Under the pieces are notes generated by a model that was not told the DNA's origin, did not search any database, and saw only the letters and a program-made list of their open reading frames with translations. A stretch of DNA of 64,000 nucleotides from Sabethes cyaneus (lineage: Eukaryota > Arthropoda > Insecta > Diptera > Culicidae): contig NC_071355.1 of the NCBI RefSeq assembly GCF_943734655.1, positions 69,569,449 through 69,633,448 of the forward strand, read 5' to 3'. Both the position numbers and the translations under genes were made by a program. Below, one piece after another: positions 35,985 through 46,782 of this stretch (positions are counted from its first letter, which is position 1; each line of letters begins with the position of its first letter).

Positions 35985-37190
35985 AACAACAAAGTCGCCA
36001 ACCGATAAGAACCACCTTCCAGCAGAGCTTTACAAACAGGGTTAGAAATGCTAGCTAGACTGGGTCATTTTCGCGGTTTGCGAGGAGGAATGGATAGAAA
36101 GAGTGGTTTGTCCTATCTACAAGAAGGAAAATTTGCATCGATTGCTGCAACTATCGTGGCATAACGTTGGTAAACGCCACCTACAAGGTAGTCGTCTCCT
36201 AAATCCCGTTACACCGGCTGTCACCGATCGCACACAGTTTCGTAGGGAATTATCAGGCGGGTTCCATAAATGCTCGCGCCACTACGGGCCAAATTTTTAC
36301 TATCCAACAGATTTTGAAGAAATGCCGAGAGTACAAGGGAGTGATCTGACGTGCAGGCAGCGAAACGAGAGGCACGATTTTCAGCAAAAGTATTCAACTT
36401 CCTGGCTTTGTAGATGACTTTATTAACAGGAACTTTGCAACGGCGAAGGCAATCTAGGCCAGACCGACAGTGGAGTCTAGGAAGGTTTGAGCTAAAAATA
36501 AATGTGTCGAAGATCAAATATATAAAAGGAAGAGGTTCAATGGAGTCAAATGCGCGCTTCCCACGGACAGTAGTCCGTTGACAAACCAGAAGCCAACCAA
36601 ATCTGGGATACTTTGCCCTTTGTAAAACGTTAAGATCAAGGAGCATACGCCGTCGTACGAAGCTGTAAATGTACAAACTCCTTATTAGACCAGTAGTAAG
36701 AACTACATTTGGAGGACATTTGCGCCCTTGGAGTGTTCGAGCGGATGGTGCTGCGGAATAATTTAGAGGATTATAAACTGAAAGTGGAGAGTGGTGGAGG
36801 CGTATGAATCACGCCCAAGCAACAATGTGAGTTTTATTGTACTCTTACGGCGGTTTTCATGATCAATTTTGGTCTTAAATGCCACCATAAGAGTGTAATA
36901 AAACCTAAATTGTTACTTGGGCGAGCTACAGGCACTGCTTGGAGAGATTCCCATCGTACCTCGGGCAATAGTAAGTTACAGTGGGCCGGCCACGTCGTAA
37001 GGATGCCAGATGGTAGTACGCGGAAACCGATTCTCTTCAACCACCCCTCCGCTACCAGGAACAAAGGAGCCCAACGTGCAAGATGGTTCGAAAGTCACTT
37101 GCGACCGCTGAGTCACCTGCCGACGACGACTATACCCAGCGCCATAACGTGCAGTTGGCCAGATTGGCTTTTGCCAACGGCGCTATAGAG
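35985..37190 (+). pseudogene. RTE-clade reverse transcriptase fragment with internal deletion
   Basis: The DNA aligns with the full RTE at 46783-50063: 35985-36350 corresponds to the fingers (from about 48560), and 36350-37120 jumps to the palm/thumb from about 49190 onward. The deletion removes the FIDFKAAYD and RQGD motifs. The text GTGGTTTGTCC(T/C)ATCTAC, GCAACTATCGTGG and GAGAGGCACGATTTT are landmarks. A 108 bp MITE interrupts the 3' part at 36814. The last ~70 bp differ from the full element, so it belongs to a sister subfamily. It is multiply frameshifted. Confidence 0.9.
36814..36921. mobile_element. 108 bp MITE, copy 2, nested in the RTE fragment
   Basis: CCCAAGCAACAATGTGAGTT at the left and its inverse AACTTGTTACTTGGG-type text at the right bound an insert that is absent from the homologous RTE sequence at about 49757 (AATCACGAGCTACAGG). 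This gives a clean empty site, so the element limits are known to within 2 bp; a CG dinucleotide is the only possible duplication. The family has another copy at 7378-7487. Confidence 0.85.
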
Positions 37191-37380
37191 CGTGCCACGG
37201 CCTGAACCTTAGTAAGGCACTCTCGAATGTAGCGAAGTACTGGATATAGGGAGTTATACGAATCATGTAGTCTAATTCTAAAAAACTTTAAAGGTACACT
37301 AATTCGATTAACGAAGCTGCGCCATATCGGGCCTTCGTCAGGGCCGCCACAATGTCACGCTACGGCTCACGGAACCCGGT

Positions 37381-37815
37381 CTAGAATTTGAGCCCAAAAT
37401 CTGACAAAAAATGAGGTATAAAACTTAGTCCACAATCTAGTTTGAATCTGGAACCAAATTTAATAAAAAGTATGGTCCACGATACAGTCCTAAATCGGGC
37501 CAAGGTCCACAATCTGGTCCAAATCGGATTAAAGTAGTCCACAATCGGGACTAGAATCTGATGCAGCTCCGAGATCTGTTTCAGGTCTAGAATGTGATCC
37601 AGATCCAGAATCTGATCCGAAATCTGATCAAAAATGTGGTCCAAAATGTGATCAAGAATTTGGTCTAAAATCTAATCCGATCGGATGAAAACGATGGTCA
37701 AAATTGGGTCCAGAATCTAGTCCAATTCAGTTCGAAAATCTGATACAAAAATTGATAAAAAATGTAGTCCAGGTTCGGAATCTGGTTCGAAAGCTGATCC
37801 AAAACCTGGTTAGCA
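37381..37815 (+). repeat. Degenerate array of AAATCTGRTCC-type units (part 1)
   Basis: Phrases such as AAATCTGATCCA, AATCTGGTCCAAA and GTCCACAATC recur every 10-14 bp with no strict period. The same family resumes at 38985-40075. The break contains a SINE and other repeat DNA. Open frames rich in Asp, Gln, Ile and Leu across it are artefacts. Confidence 0.8.
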
Positions 37816-37893
37816 AATATGATGATGCGTAGCTTGACATGTTTCAATAATCTTACTTTAACTCGCATGTGGCCCTTAAAAGAGCTATTGGTT

Positions 37894-38384
37894 TTTTTTT
37901 TTTTTTTTTTTCCTGTATGGACTCATCACTGCGACCATTATGGTTAGATCTATTGTGATATCGCCCGGGTGTTTGTTGTATAACCCGCACTGCATTTATT
38001 TTGGCTATAGTCGCTATTGAGTGAGCGATATGCTTATTGAATTTTTTTTATGCGTGCTTGTGTGTAATTTGGGTACCCTTCTTTCAATACTTTACTCTAC
38101 TTTACCCACCTCGTTCCACATGACAGCGCACAGTCCCCAATTATAGTCATCCCTGACGTAGCAAACCAGTGCATTTTTACTATAAGGGTCTCATTTTTGC
38201 ACTGTCAATAGGCCATATCGGGATAATATAGAACTCAGCATGAAGGAAGGGCGATGAGGGGCCTGAGAATAAACCCATGCTAAAGTCACTTTGACATCGA
38301 ATGGCCTGATTCTACTAAGGTTCGAACCCATGACCATTCGCTTGTCAAAGCAGACTCGGTAACCTTGCGGCTACAGAGCCCCTC
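37894..38384 (-). mobile_element. Full-length tRNA-derived SINE, family B, with 15 bp target duplication
   Basis: AAAGAGCTATTGGTT at 37879-37893 is repeated exactly at 38385-38399. On the minus strand the element starts GGGCTCTGTAGCCGCAAGGT (box A TAGCCGCAAGGTT), has box B GGGTTCGAACCTT about 43 bp on, then a ~400 bp non-tRNA body, and ends in a ~18 bp poly-A (poly-T at about 37894-37911). RNA polymerase III promoter boxes, a poly-A tail and a long target duplication together define a SINE mobilised by a LINE. A truncated copy lies at 23163-23325. The body is longer than that of most insect SINEs. Confidence 0.92.
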
Positions 38385-38399
38385 AAAGAGCTATTGGTT

Positions 38400-38979
38400 A
38401 CATATAACATTAAAGCCAAAGCAAGTTTATCGCAAAGCAAGTTTCGACGTGCCGTTCGAATGTCCTTCTCTTTTGACATGAATGGCACGTATCACTGTTC
38501 TTAGCTCCGAGAAGGTTTTACTAGTTTACTTTCACAGCTTACCGCTTGTTACATAGCAGAAAATATGGCACATACGCAAAAATTTCTGTTTTATTTATAT
38601 GAGAGTCCTTATCATTCTACCACAGGGGTGAGGGGTCTCAAACCATCATAAAATCAATTCATACCTCCAAAAACCTCCACATGCCAAATTTGGTTCCATT
38701 TGCTTAATTAGTTCTCGAGTTTTGAGGAAATTTGTGTTTCATTTGTATAGGAGCCCCCCCCCCTCCTCTTACGCACTCCATAAAATTGCTTTCTTACCCC
38801 TCCATAAAACTCTTGGTCATTTTATCTATCCAACGACATATAAATTGTTCAGTTTCGTTCAGTAGTTCAGTAGCCTAATAGCATTTGAAATCTTTCATTC
38901 AAACGTTATACTTCTATTTTCGATTTCACAAAGTGCTACCCAGTTTCAGTATAGTAAACAAAGACGTAGTCCTACGTCA
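38400..38979. repeat. Probable dispersed repeat ending GACGTAGTCCTACGTC
   Basis: The region ends at 38964-38979 with GACGTAGTCCTACGTC, the inverse of the family C head. It includes CATGCCAAATTTGGTTCCAT, TTAGTTCTCGAG and a CCCCCCCCC run, text I associate with mosquito repeats from memory only. It separates the two halves of the AAATCTGRTCC array, so it was probably inserted there together with flanking DNA. Limits are uncertain. Confidence 0.4.
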
Positions 38980-38984
38980 AAATA

Positions 38985-40075
38985 TGGCACAGAATCTGGT
39001 CCAGGCCCAAAATCTGGCCCTGGTCCAGACCAGAATTTGATTCACAATCTAGTCCCACATCTGATCCAGAATTTGATCACAGATGTGGTCAATTTGATAA
39101 AAAAGTGGTCTAAAATCTGATGTAAATTCTGGTCTAGCTCCAGAATTAAAACCCAAATTTAATCCACATCCAAGTCTGACAATAATGTAGTTCTAAATCT
39201 GATCTAGAATCTGATGCAGCTTCAGGATCTGTTTCAGGTCTAGATTGTGATCCAGTTCCAAAGTCTGATCAAAAACTTGATCAAAATGAGATCCAAAATG
39301 TATGTGTCCAAATAAAAAAATATCAGGTTTTAAATCTGATACAGAATCTGATGCAGATGCAGCCTAGGTTTACAAATCTGGATCTAAAATCTAATCCAAA
39401 ATTTGGTCAAAAATCTGATCGAAAACTGGTTCAAAATTTGGCCAGAATCTATTCTGCATCTGGAACAAAATTTGATAAATATGTGATCCACGCTATAGTC
39501 CAAGTCCAAAATATGGTCCAAGTTCGAAATCTGGTTCAAAGTGTAATCCAAAATCTGGTTGCTGGTTTAGAATCTGATTAAAAATGTGGCCCAAAGTCTG
39601 GTTTATATTCTGGTCCAGTTCCGGGCCCAAATTTAATTCAAAATCCGATAAAAATTCAGATTCAAAATCTGGTTGGTCGCTTAAAAGCTGATCAAAAAAT
39701 TGTGGCCCCAAAACTGACCCAAAAATATTGATCAAAAATGTCGTCCAAAGTCCGGTTTATAACTTGGTATGGAAATCTGGTTTATAACCTGGTACAAATG
39801 GTGATCTAAAATCTAGTCCGAAATCTGATAAAAAATGTGGACTAATATGTGGTTCTGGTCCAGTCTTTGATCCAGATCCAACATCTGGTTTTGGTACAAA
39901 TTGTGGTCCAATATCTGATCCACAATCTAGTTCAAATCTGTTTCAAAATTTGTTACAAAATTTGAAACAAAATTTGATCAAAAATCTGGTCCAGAATTTA
40001 ATGGCAGGTTTAGAATCTGGCTGGTGGTTTAAAATCTTATCAAAAATTATAAACCTGAAAGCAGTACTGATTTAG
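38985..40075 (+). repeat. Degenerate array of AAATCTGRTCC-type units (part 2)
   Basis: About 1.1 kb dominated by AAAATCTGGTCC, AGAATCTGATCC and TTTGATCAAAAATC phrases. It continues the array at 37381. A motif of the form AGGGCGGYACAATRTCACRCTAYGGCT lies just outside at about 40098 and again just before the array start at about 37343 (same orientation), with an inverse copy at about 59655. Confidence 0.8.
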
Positions 40076-40415
40076 GAACCGAGAAAGTTCTCGACAAGGG
40101 CGGTACAATATCACACTATGGCTTCAGTTTTTGTACAGCGCCATTAATCGTAGGTGTCGACAGTAATCTCAAACACGCTCGAGTCGAGTAAATCAGCTGG
40201 AATATATGAGGCAGCAATTTGTGCATCCAGAGCGGAGGCGGTTTTATCGCAGGTTACAGACGGGAAAAAATTTGCAAACAGCTAACAAGAATCAGAAACA
40301 GTTGAAGATTCAATTGCATCGAAATTGTAGATTCAATTCCATCAATGGGCTAATTTAGACTTAAAGCTTTACTTCAAATTAAACTGGAAATTGGACCTTA
40401 TATTGGATGTGAAAT
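40076..40415. other. No feature recognised
   Basis: Spacer between the array and a mariner remnant. The last part (40370-40440) again shows GAAATTTGACTTGAA-like degenerate repetition. Confidence 0.3.
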
Positions 40416-40960
40416 TTGACTTGAACTCGAATTTGCTGGCTGTAATAGCAGCTGCTAAATCTGGCCAGAACTTCACTGGACCATCATGAAACCTAATAAA
40501 GGGTAAAATCTGTTTGTTGAGACAGTCACTTTTACATACTTCCAAATTCACGATCTTATCTGTCGCAAAAACGGTGGTTTTCTTGCCACAGGAACAAGCC
40601 TGTGATTTGTTGCACGTATTTATTCGCCAAACTAAACTTGAATCTGTTGGAAATCTTACCGCGAGTAGGAGTCTTGAAGAATTCGACCCCCAAGATTTGG
40701 TTGCAATCGTGCTTCACATAAGTTTCATTTTCGAGCAAGACACGTCCATCTTGCTTTATCAGCACCTGGTCGCACTGCGTACGACCCCAGATTATGGCGA
40801 CTATTGCTTGTTTCGCCAAATCGAAATGCGAGATGTTGGGATCAGACATAACTTTTCGAATGACCTTCATTCGCAGTTGATGATTAAGGGTTCCATTCCG
40901 ACGCGTAGTTTGTACTTTGCGGGCATTCGTGAAATTGTTGCTTCTGCTTTTTAATAACAC
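40416..40960 (-). pseudogene. Decayed Tc1/mariner (ITm) transposase
   Basis: On the minus strand the 134-codon frame (40960-40556) carries a helix-turn-helix region relic (HQLRMKVIRKVMSDPNISHFDLAK) and then VLLENETYVKHDCNQILGVE, the first catalytic Asp region with the first acidic residue replaced by Glu-Asn. It continues with KYVQQITGLFLWQ. After a frameshift, 40551 onward reads KQILPFIRFHDGPVKFWPDL, containing the second catalytic Asp. The third acid is not found; the sequence runs into AT-rich repeat. Similar to the DD37E protein at 45.8 kb but more decayed. Confidence 0.8.
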
Positions 40961-41079
40961 GAGCCACTGTATTTTTAGGAACTATCCAGAAATTCTGCCA
41001 GCTACCGAGTTCATGCTGATGGATTTTGGAGGGGATTGTGAAAAAATTTTTTCTCCTCTTGCATGATAAATATCTCGAA

Positions 41080-41256
41080 ACAAAGTTAGTTTTAAACTGC
41101 GCCCCATTTCTGTCACCAGCGATCCCAAATACGCGATCACATCCCCCACTTCTAGTATGTCAACGGTTACTTTCCGCAATAGGAAGAGTGTCCTTTGAGC
41201 CTTTTCCTTTTAAGTATTTGGTCTTCGACACATTTATTTGTAGCCCAAATGATATG
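41080..41256 (-). pseudogene. RTE reverse transcriptase fragment (thumb region)
   Basis: On the minus strand the DNA matches the full RTE around 49330-49480: GGGCTACAAATAAATGTGTC, GAAGACCAAATAC, GGCTCAAAGGA, CGTATTTGGGATCGCTGGTG. A 40 bp deletion lies in the middle. It starts and ends abruptly and is about 175 bp. Confidence 0.85.
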
Positions 41257-43785
41257 CATATTAAAATTTAACGTATTTAAGTGAAAACAGTAAAACTGGA
41301 TTAAACGAGCATTACACTACAAAAAACAATTCAATAATGTTGTTTTTTTTTTGTTTTCAAGTTTGTTACGCTCAAATACAAAGTATACAAACATGATTTG
41401 TTTCCATTTAATAAAACATGTATAGTCAACTATTTTGTTTACAGCATATGACACGTGTAGTTTTGCTACCCATACCCATTAAACTGACAGAATCATTCAC
41501 TTCTCTTAAATCTAGACAAACATATTTAGATGTTTATTTTCTATTTTTCCTTGCACTGGGAACCGACTGCTGCTGAGAAGTGTGAAAAAGTACGTCCACA
41601 CAGCATCTGCACTGCAGCGAGTGTGTCATGGGATCATTCCGGATGAATACAAATTTATGCAAACGTATTTAACAATAAATTCAAAACAAATGTCTTCGGA
41701 ATCGATAACCGCAATGTGAGAAATGATTCTGATTGCTTAGTCGATAATTTATTGTTTGTTTATTTATCTTACAAATTAATAGCAAAATTTTGATGAAAAA
41801 GTGCACTGCACAATGTTTCCCGTTGTTCTCATTTCACATTACACAGTAGCTGTAGTGATGACACTAACGATGCATATCACGTGTGTCTGTACCAAATTAA
41901 TTCAAGCTTTCCTGTTCACACTTACTCACACTCTCGTTAGGAGAGTACAAGCCGTCTTTAGTGCATGATCTCAGGACACGAATAATCATAAACTAGAGCA
42001 ATGCAATTGGCAAAATTGCCATTGCAAAAACTACAGAATAGCCATTAAATGAGAAAATTTTATTGCTTGGATTCGGTCATCCAAGACTTTCACAAAACGG
42101 CAAACTGAACATTCCGTTTCATGCTATGCATGGACAAACCCACTGTATTAACTAAACTCCACTGGACGTCGAAACACAATTTAATCTAGCAAAACCGTTT
42201 GACGTAGACGGAGATAACCCAGATAGAATCCTCCACCCACTTCGGCTACCGTGTAGAGCCAGACAATATATAAATAAAAAGAGGAAGATTAAATTGATGC
42301 TAAATTCAAATTATTTGCTATCTGTGCTTCTTCGTAATTGCAAGCTATATACATATACCAAATCTTCCTCCCAAGCTAGCATCGCTGGCTGACTTGTGGA
42401 TGGCACAATGTCCTTGTGCTTGCTGCTATTATGCAATTCAGCGCAATTAAATGTTTTCACTTAACGGGAGCCGAAGAGCACTTGTGCGCAACCCGGTTCG
42501 TAAAATACTTGTCGTGGCGTGGCTGCTTGCTTGCTGCTAGCTATCTGCTGGCTGAGATGCGTTCGCTATCCTGTCGAATCCTTGAAAGTTTCACCCCACC
42601 AAGCACACTTACCATTGTATCCATCGGCCTTTAAAGTACGAACAGAACCGGTTCGACTTCGCTCGAGTGACGGAGCTCACTGTTTTGTTTCACTTTTCCA
42701 CATTTTCCACGAACGACCGGGGTTGAAAAACAATTCAATTTTGTACGTCACTTCAATGTTGGTTGTCGTGCGCTGAAAGGAAAAAAATATCGAAACTTTT
42801 GTTAGATAATTTCCGATTTTGTTGTTCATTTGATTGTCGCTCGTTTGTTTTGTTTGCTCCCCCCCTTCCCAACCTTACCGATGTGCGAGAAAATCGAACA
42901 GAAGGGTACCCCGTGGCACACAAAAGGAAAACTATAAACAATGCGATGTTTTCAATCTAGTTCTGCGCGGTTTTCTCTCGTTTGTATGTTTCCTTTTCAA
43001 ACACACGACGCTAGCGACAGCGGGCGGATGCAATTTTCCACCAACACTTGCTTTCTCCGACGGCGTCAATGTTCAACCCTCATTATCACCCAGCGGCGCA
43101 CCATGCTGCTCACGCTCACACTCACACACGCGGTGGTACACGAGATGTGTCGTAAAGGCGCACCCCTGCTGGGCTGATTTTCTTACACGCTCTCCCTTTC
43201 TCTGGCACAGAGCGATGCGTGTTCGCAAGAATGGCGGAAGTACGTCATCCTATCAGACAATGACATGGGAAAACACAAAACGGAAACGAATGATTTTCTA
43301 AAGTTTTCACCAGCATTTGCCATGATGATTGGCATTCGGCTTTTGTGAAACAAGAGGATTAAAACCGTGCCAAGAATATATTACTTTGTTAGAAGTTGAA
43401 TGACATTTTTATCTGGTGAGTCTCTTTCAAATAATATTATTTTTTGCAATATCATTCAAAAAAGTACATATCCCAAGTTCGGTGCCAATTGGACCTCCTT
43501 TCAGTCAATTGGAAAGACCCGTTTTTATTACATCCTTCAATTTTCTTTTGCTCATGAATGTCTTCGGTAACGTCAGGTTTAGAACCAAATTCTTTTTACG
43601 ATTTCGAAAGAAATTATTCAAGCAATATAGGGGAAGACATCAACAGCGAAAAAACGTTCTAAAAATTGAGAAAATTGTATGAAAAAAAGTATCAGTCGTT
43701 TTGGTTCTAATCCGAATTAGTTACCAAATATGAAGCTGCAATTTCGTCTCATTGTTTCCCAACAGGCAGGAAAACATCTCAATCC
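41257..43785. other. No gene confirmed; mostly unique sequence
   Basis: 42400-43300 has more balanced composition and several overlapping short ORFs, including a 155-codon plus frame (42834-43301), but none shows a domain I recognise. The sequence has CACACTCACAC and homopyrimidine runs. It could include the 5' non-coding part of a neighbouring gene, which I cannot show. Confidence 0.3.
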
Positions 43786-43789
43786 AATA

Positions 43790-45470
43790 AAAATGATCTC
43801 AAATCCAATCTAAATCGGCATATCCCAGCAAAATTAGCCCAAATCCGAACAAGTTAGTCTAAGCCCAATCAAAAATTATCTAAATTCAATTGAAATTTGT
43901 TTAAATCCAAACGAAATTAATTCAAATGCGATCTAAATCATTCAAATCTACTCAAAATTAATCCAAATTGGTCCAAATCCTACCGAAATTTGCTCAAATC
44001 CACTCTAGATTAGTCCAAAACCAATCTAATCTTGCCGAATTAGTCCAAATCCAACCAAAATCATTCAAATCGAATCGAAGTTGGTGCAAAACCACTCCGG
44101 TTTAGGGCAAATCCGATATAATTTATTCCAAATCCAATCCAAATTAGTTCAAAATTGAGCAAAATCTTCTAAATCCAATCAAAACTAGCCCAAGCCACTC
44201 CAAATCAATTGTCCAAAGTGAAAATTGTCCAAACTTAATGCAATTCAAATAGAAATTAATACAAATCTAATCCGAATCCGATCCAAATCCAATCCAAAAC
44301 AGTCCAAATCCTGTCTAATTTACTCCAAATCCCATTAAAATTAGTCCAAATCCGACCACAATCTTCCAAATTCACTTAAAATTAGTTCAAAGGCGACCCA
44401 GTTGGCTTCGAGGTACGCTGCAGATCTAACAAGCCAGTCGTCGTATGTTCGAATCTCGGCTGTACGGTGCTGCTAGATAGTCAGAAGGATTGTTACACTA
44501 GCCCCGTAATTGTTCTGTACTTTAACTAGCGGGCTGTGAAGCCGGTCGACAAAAAAAGTCAAGTCTTTAGACGCTTAAGCCCAAGGCTTTGTTGTTAGTC
44601 CAAAATTACTCCAAATCAGTGCAATGCTGATCTAAATTAATTCAAATCCGACTGAATTAGTCCGAATCAAATCGAATATTGTCCAAATTCGATACCAATC
44701 AAATGTAAATTAGTACAAATTTATTCCAAATTAGTCTAAATTCTATCCGAATCCGTCCAAATCCGATCCTAATTAGTCCCAATCCAATCCAAATAAGTTC
44801 AAAACCAAACCAAATCAAAATCCGCCAAAATTTGCCCAGATCTGATTAAAATCATCTAAATCGGATCGACATAGGTCCAAAGCTACTTCAGATCAGTGCG
44901 TTGTCGATCCAATTTAGTCTAAAACCAATATAAATTAATTCAAATCTCATCCAAATTTGTTCAAATCCGACCAAAATCAACGATATTCAATTCGAATCAT
45001 GTCCGATCCAAATTAGTACAAATTTAATCCAAATTAGTCCAAATCCAATACAAATCAGTCCGCACTAAACCTAAATTAGTCCAAGCCCCCATTACTTCAA
45101 ATCCGACCAAAATTATCCAAATCCAATCGAAATTAAAGCCGAATCCGATCCAAATCAGTTCAATTCCAATCTAAATTTTTCCGAATCCCATTCAAATTAG
45201 TCCAAATCCAAGATTCCAGAATTCAAATTTGTTCAAATCCTATCTAAAGCGATCAAATGGATTCAAACCAACCTAATTAATCCGTATCTAGTCAATATTA
45301 TCCACATTCAATTGAAATTAATCCAATTCCCGTCCAAATCAGACCAAATTAATTCCAAATTTGTCCAAATCCGACTAAATTTGTCCAAATGGAATCGAAA
45401 TTAGTCCAAAGCTACTCTAGATCAGTGAAAATGCGATCCAATTTGGTTTAAATACAACACAAATGATGTG
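43790..45470 (+). repeat. Degenerate array of AAATCCAATCCAAATTAGTCC-type units
   Basis: About 1.5 kb (excluding an inserted SINE at 44392-44597) in which TCCAAAT, CCAATC, AATTAGTCCAAAT and TCAAATCCGACC recur with spacing of about 11-14 bp. The strand is A- and C-rich with few G residues. It resembles the array at 37-40 kb in style but has a different core word. No coding sequence. Confidence 0.82.
44392..44597 (+). mobile_element. tRNA-derived SINE, family A, best copy
   Basis: About 206 bp begins GCGACCCAGTTGGCTTCGAG (box A region), has box B ATGTTCGAATCTC about 45 bp later, then GCTGCTAGATAGTCAGAAGG, CACTAGCCCCGTAATTGTTC, GCGGGCTGTGAAGCCGGTCG and the tail AAGGCTTTGTTG. The flanks TTAGTTCAAA and TTAGTCCAAA look like a 10 bp target duplication with one change. 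It interrupts a degenerate array. Other pieces lie at 8925 and 33560. Confidence 0.82.
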
Positions 45471-45800
45471 ATGATAAAGTGTTGATGGAAAATCCAGCGA
45501 AAAGTCACAAAATTATGTTCTGTTACAAGGATTTTTTTTATATTTTATTCTTGTTGGTCTCTTTCTAATCTTTTAACGATAAAATTTTCATGACCACATT
45601 TTTGTTGTTCCTGAGTTATGCTTAGCTTAACTGAGGTAAGGCTTGTTTGCGACAAAATCTGGACACCTCAATTTTGCAATAAAACTAATTTGCTAGAAGT
45701 TTAATCCATGAAACAATTTTATATCATTTATGTGTGTATCGTTAATAATTATCAAACAAATTAACATTACTTATTTGGTCTGCATGAAAAATTGGCGAAC

Positions 45801-46737
45801 TTAGGAGTTTACCCTTGCCATGAGTGTCAGTGCACACTTGTTGGCAACCAATTTAGCTGCGTTTGTCCTAGGTTTTCGAAATTTATCTATAGTTGTTGCT
45901 TGTTGTTTTTGCTGGGACAGCTCTCTCTTCACCAAAGCTTAATACCGCTCGATGGGGCGTAACTCTGGACAGTTAGGTGGTTTCGCATCCTTCGATACAA
46001 TATGGACTCCATTAGCATCATACCATTCCAAAACATCTTTGGCGTAGTGACAGGATGCCAAATCAGGCCAAAACAGCGAGGGTACATCATGGCTGTGTAG
46101 GAACGGTAACAATCGTTTCTGCATGTATTCTTCACGGTATATTTCCTTGTTAACCGTTCCCGTAGTGATGGAACTTTTGCTTGCTCGACCACAACTGCAC
46201 ATGGCCTGCCATACTAAATATTTTTTGGGGAACTTGGCTTTCTTCTTTGTCCTAAAATGCTCTGCAACGCCATTCCGTTTCATGGCAGTGTAAAAAGACA
46301 TACCAGGAAGCTGTTTAAAGTCTTCTAGGACATACGTTTCATCGTCCATTATAACGCAAGGAAACTTCGTTAAATATTCACGATAAAGCTTACGAGCGCG
46401 TGTTTTGGCCGTCGTATTTTGCTTATCATTACGGTTTGGCACAGTCCTCACCTTGGCGACATTTTTATTTTACGAGCAATGGTACGTACAGAAAGATCTG
46501 ATCTCCTCCGTAATATTTGTTTTACCTTCGCATCCTTGTGGTGGGTCTCAGATCCGTTTTCGTTTCACTTCCCTTCTTCCTAGCTGTTGTCAAGCGAGCA
46601 TCGAACGATTTTAAAACACTGTGAACAGTGCTTGGAGGAAATCCAAGCTTTTTGGCAATTTTTCTTAACGAGAGATCCGGATTTTTATTGCGACCGCACA
46701 CAATTGTTTTTCGCACCTGCTCTTCTTTCGACGCCAT
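45801..46737 (-). pseudogene. DD37E mariner transposase pseudogene
   Basis: The N-terminal 71 codons (46737-46522) hold the first helix-turn-helix: LSLRKIAKKLGFPPSTVHSV. After a frameshift near 46545 the second reads LRRRSDLSVRTIARKIKMSP. After another shift near 46450 the catalytic core is open: FPCVIMDDETYVLEDF with the first Asp, PKKYLVWQAMCSCGR, FWPDLASCHYAKDVLEWYD with the second Asp, and LRPIERY with the Glu. Exactly 37 residues separate the second Asp and the Glu, hence DD37E. The codon after IERY is a stop where Trp is usual; beyond it the frame stays open for 48 codons to a final stop at 45801. Two frameshifts and one nonsense change inactivate it, but all three catalytic acids remain. 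Confidence 0.92.
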
Positions 46738-46770
46738 TTTACGCTGAGCGTTTGTAATATAAACAAGTGT

Positions 46771-46782
46771 TATATTTTCAGA
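46771..46782. repeat. Left target-site duplication of the RTE element
   Basis: TATATTTTCAGA, repeated exactly at 50064-50075 after the RTE 3' tail. Confidence 0.95.

Noticed and set aside
42834..43301. 155-codon plus frame as a gene
   Set aside because: Overlapping frames in other phases are equally long and the peptide shows no recognisable domain.
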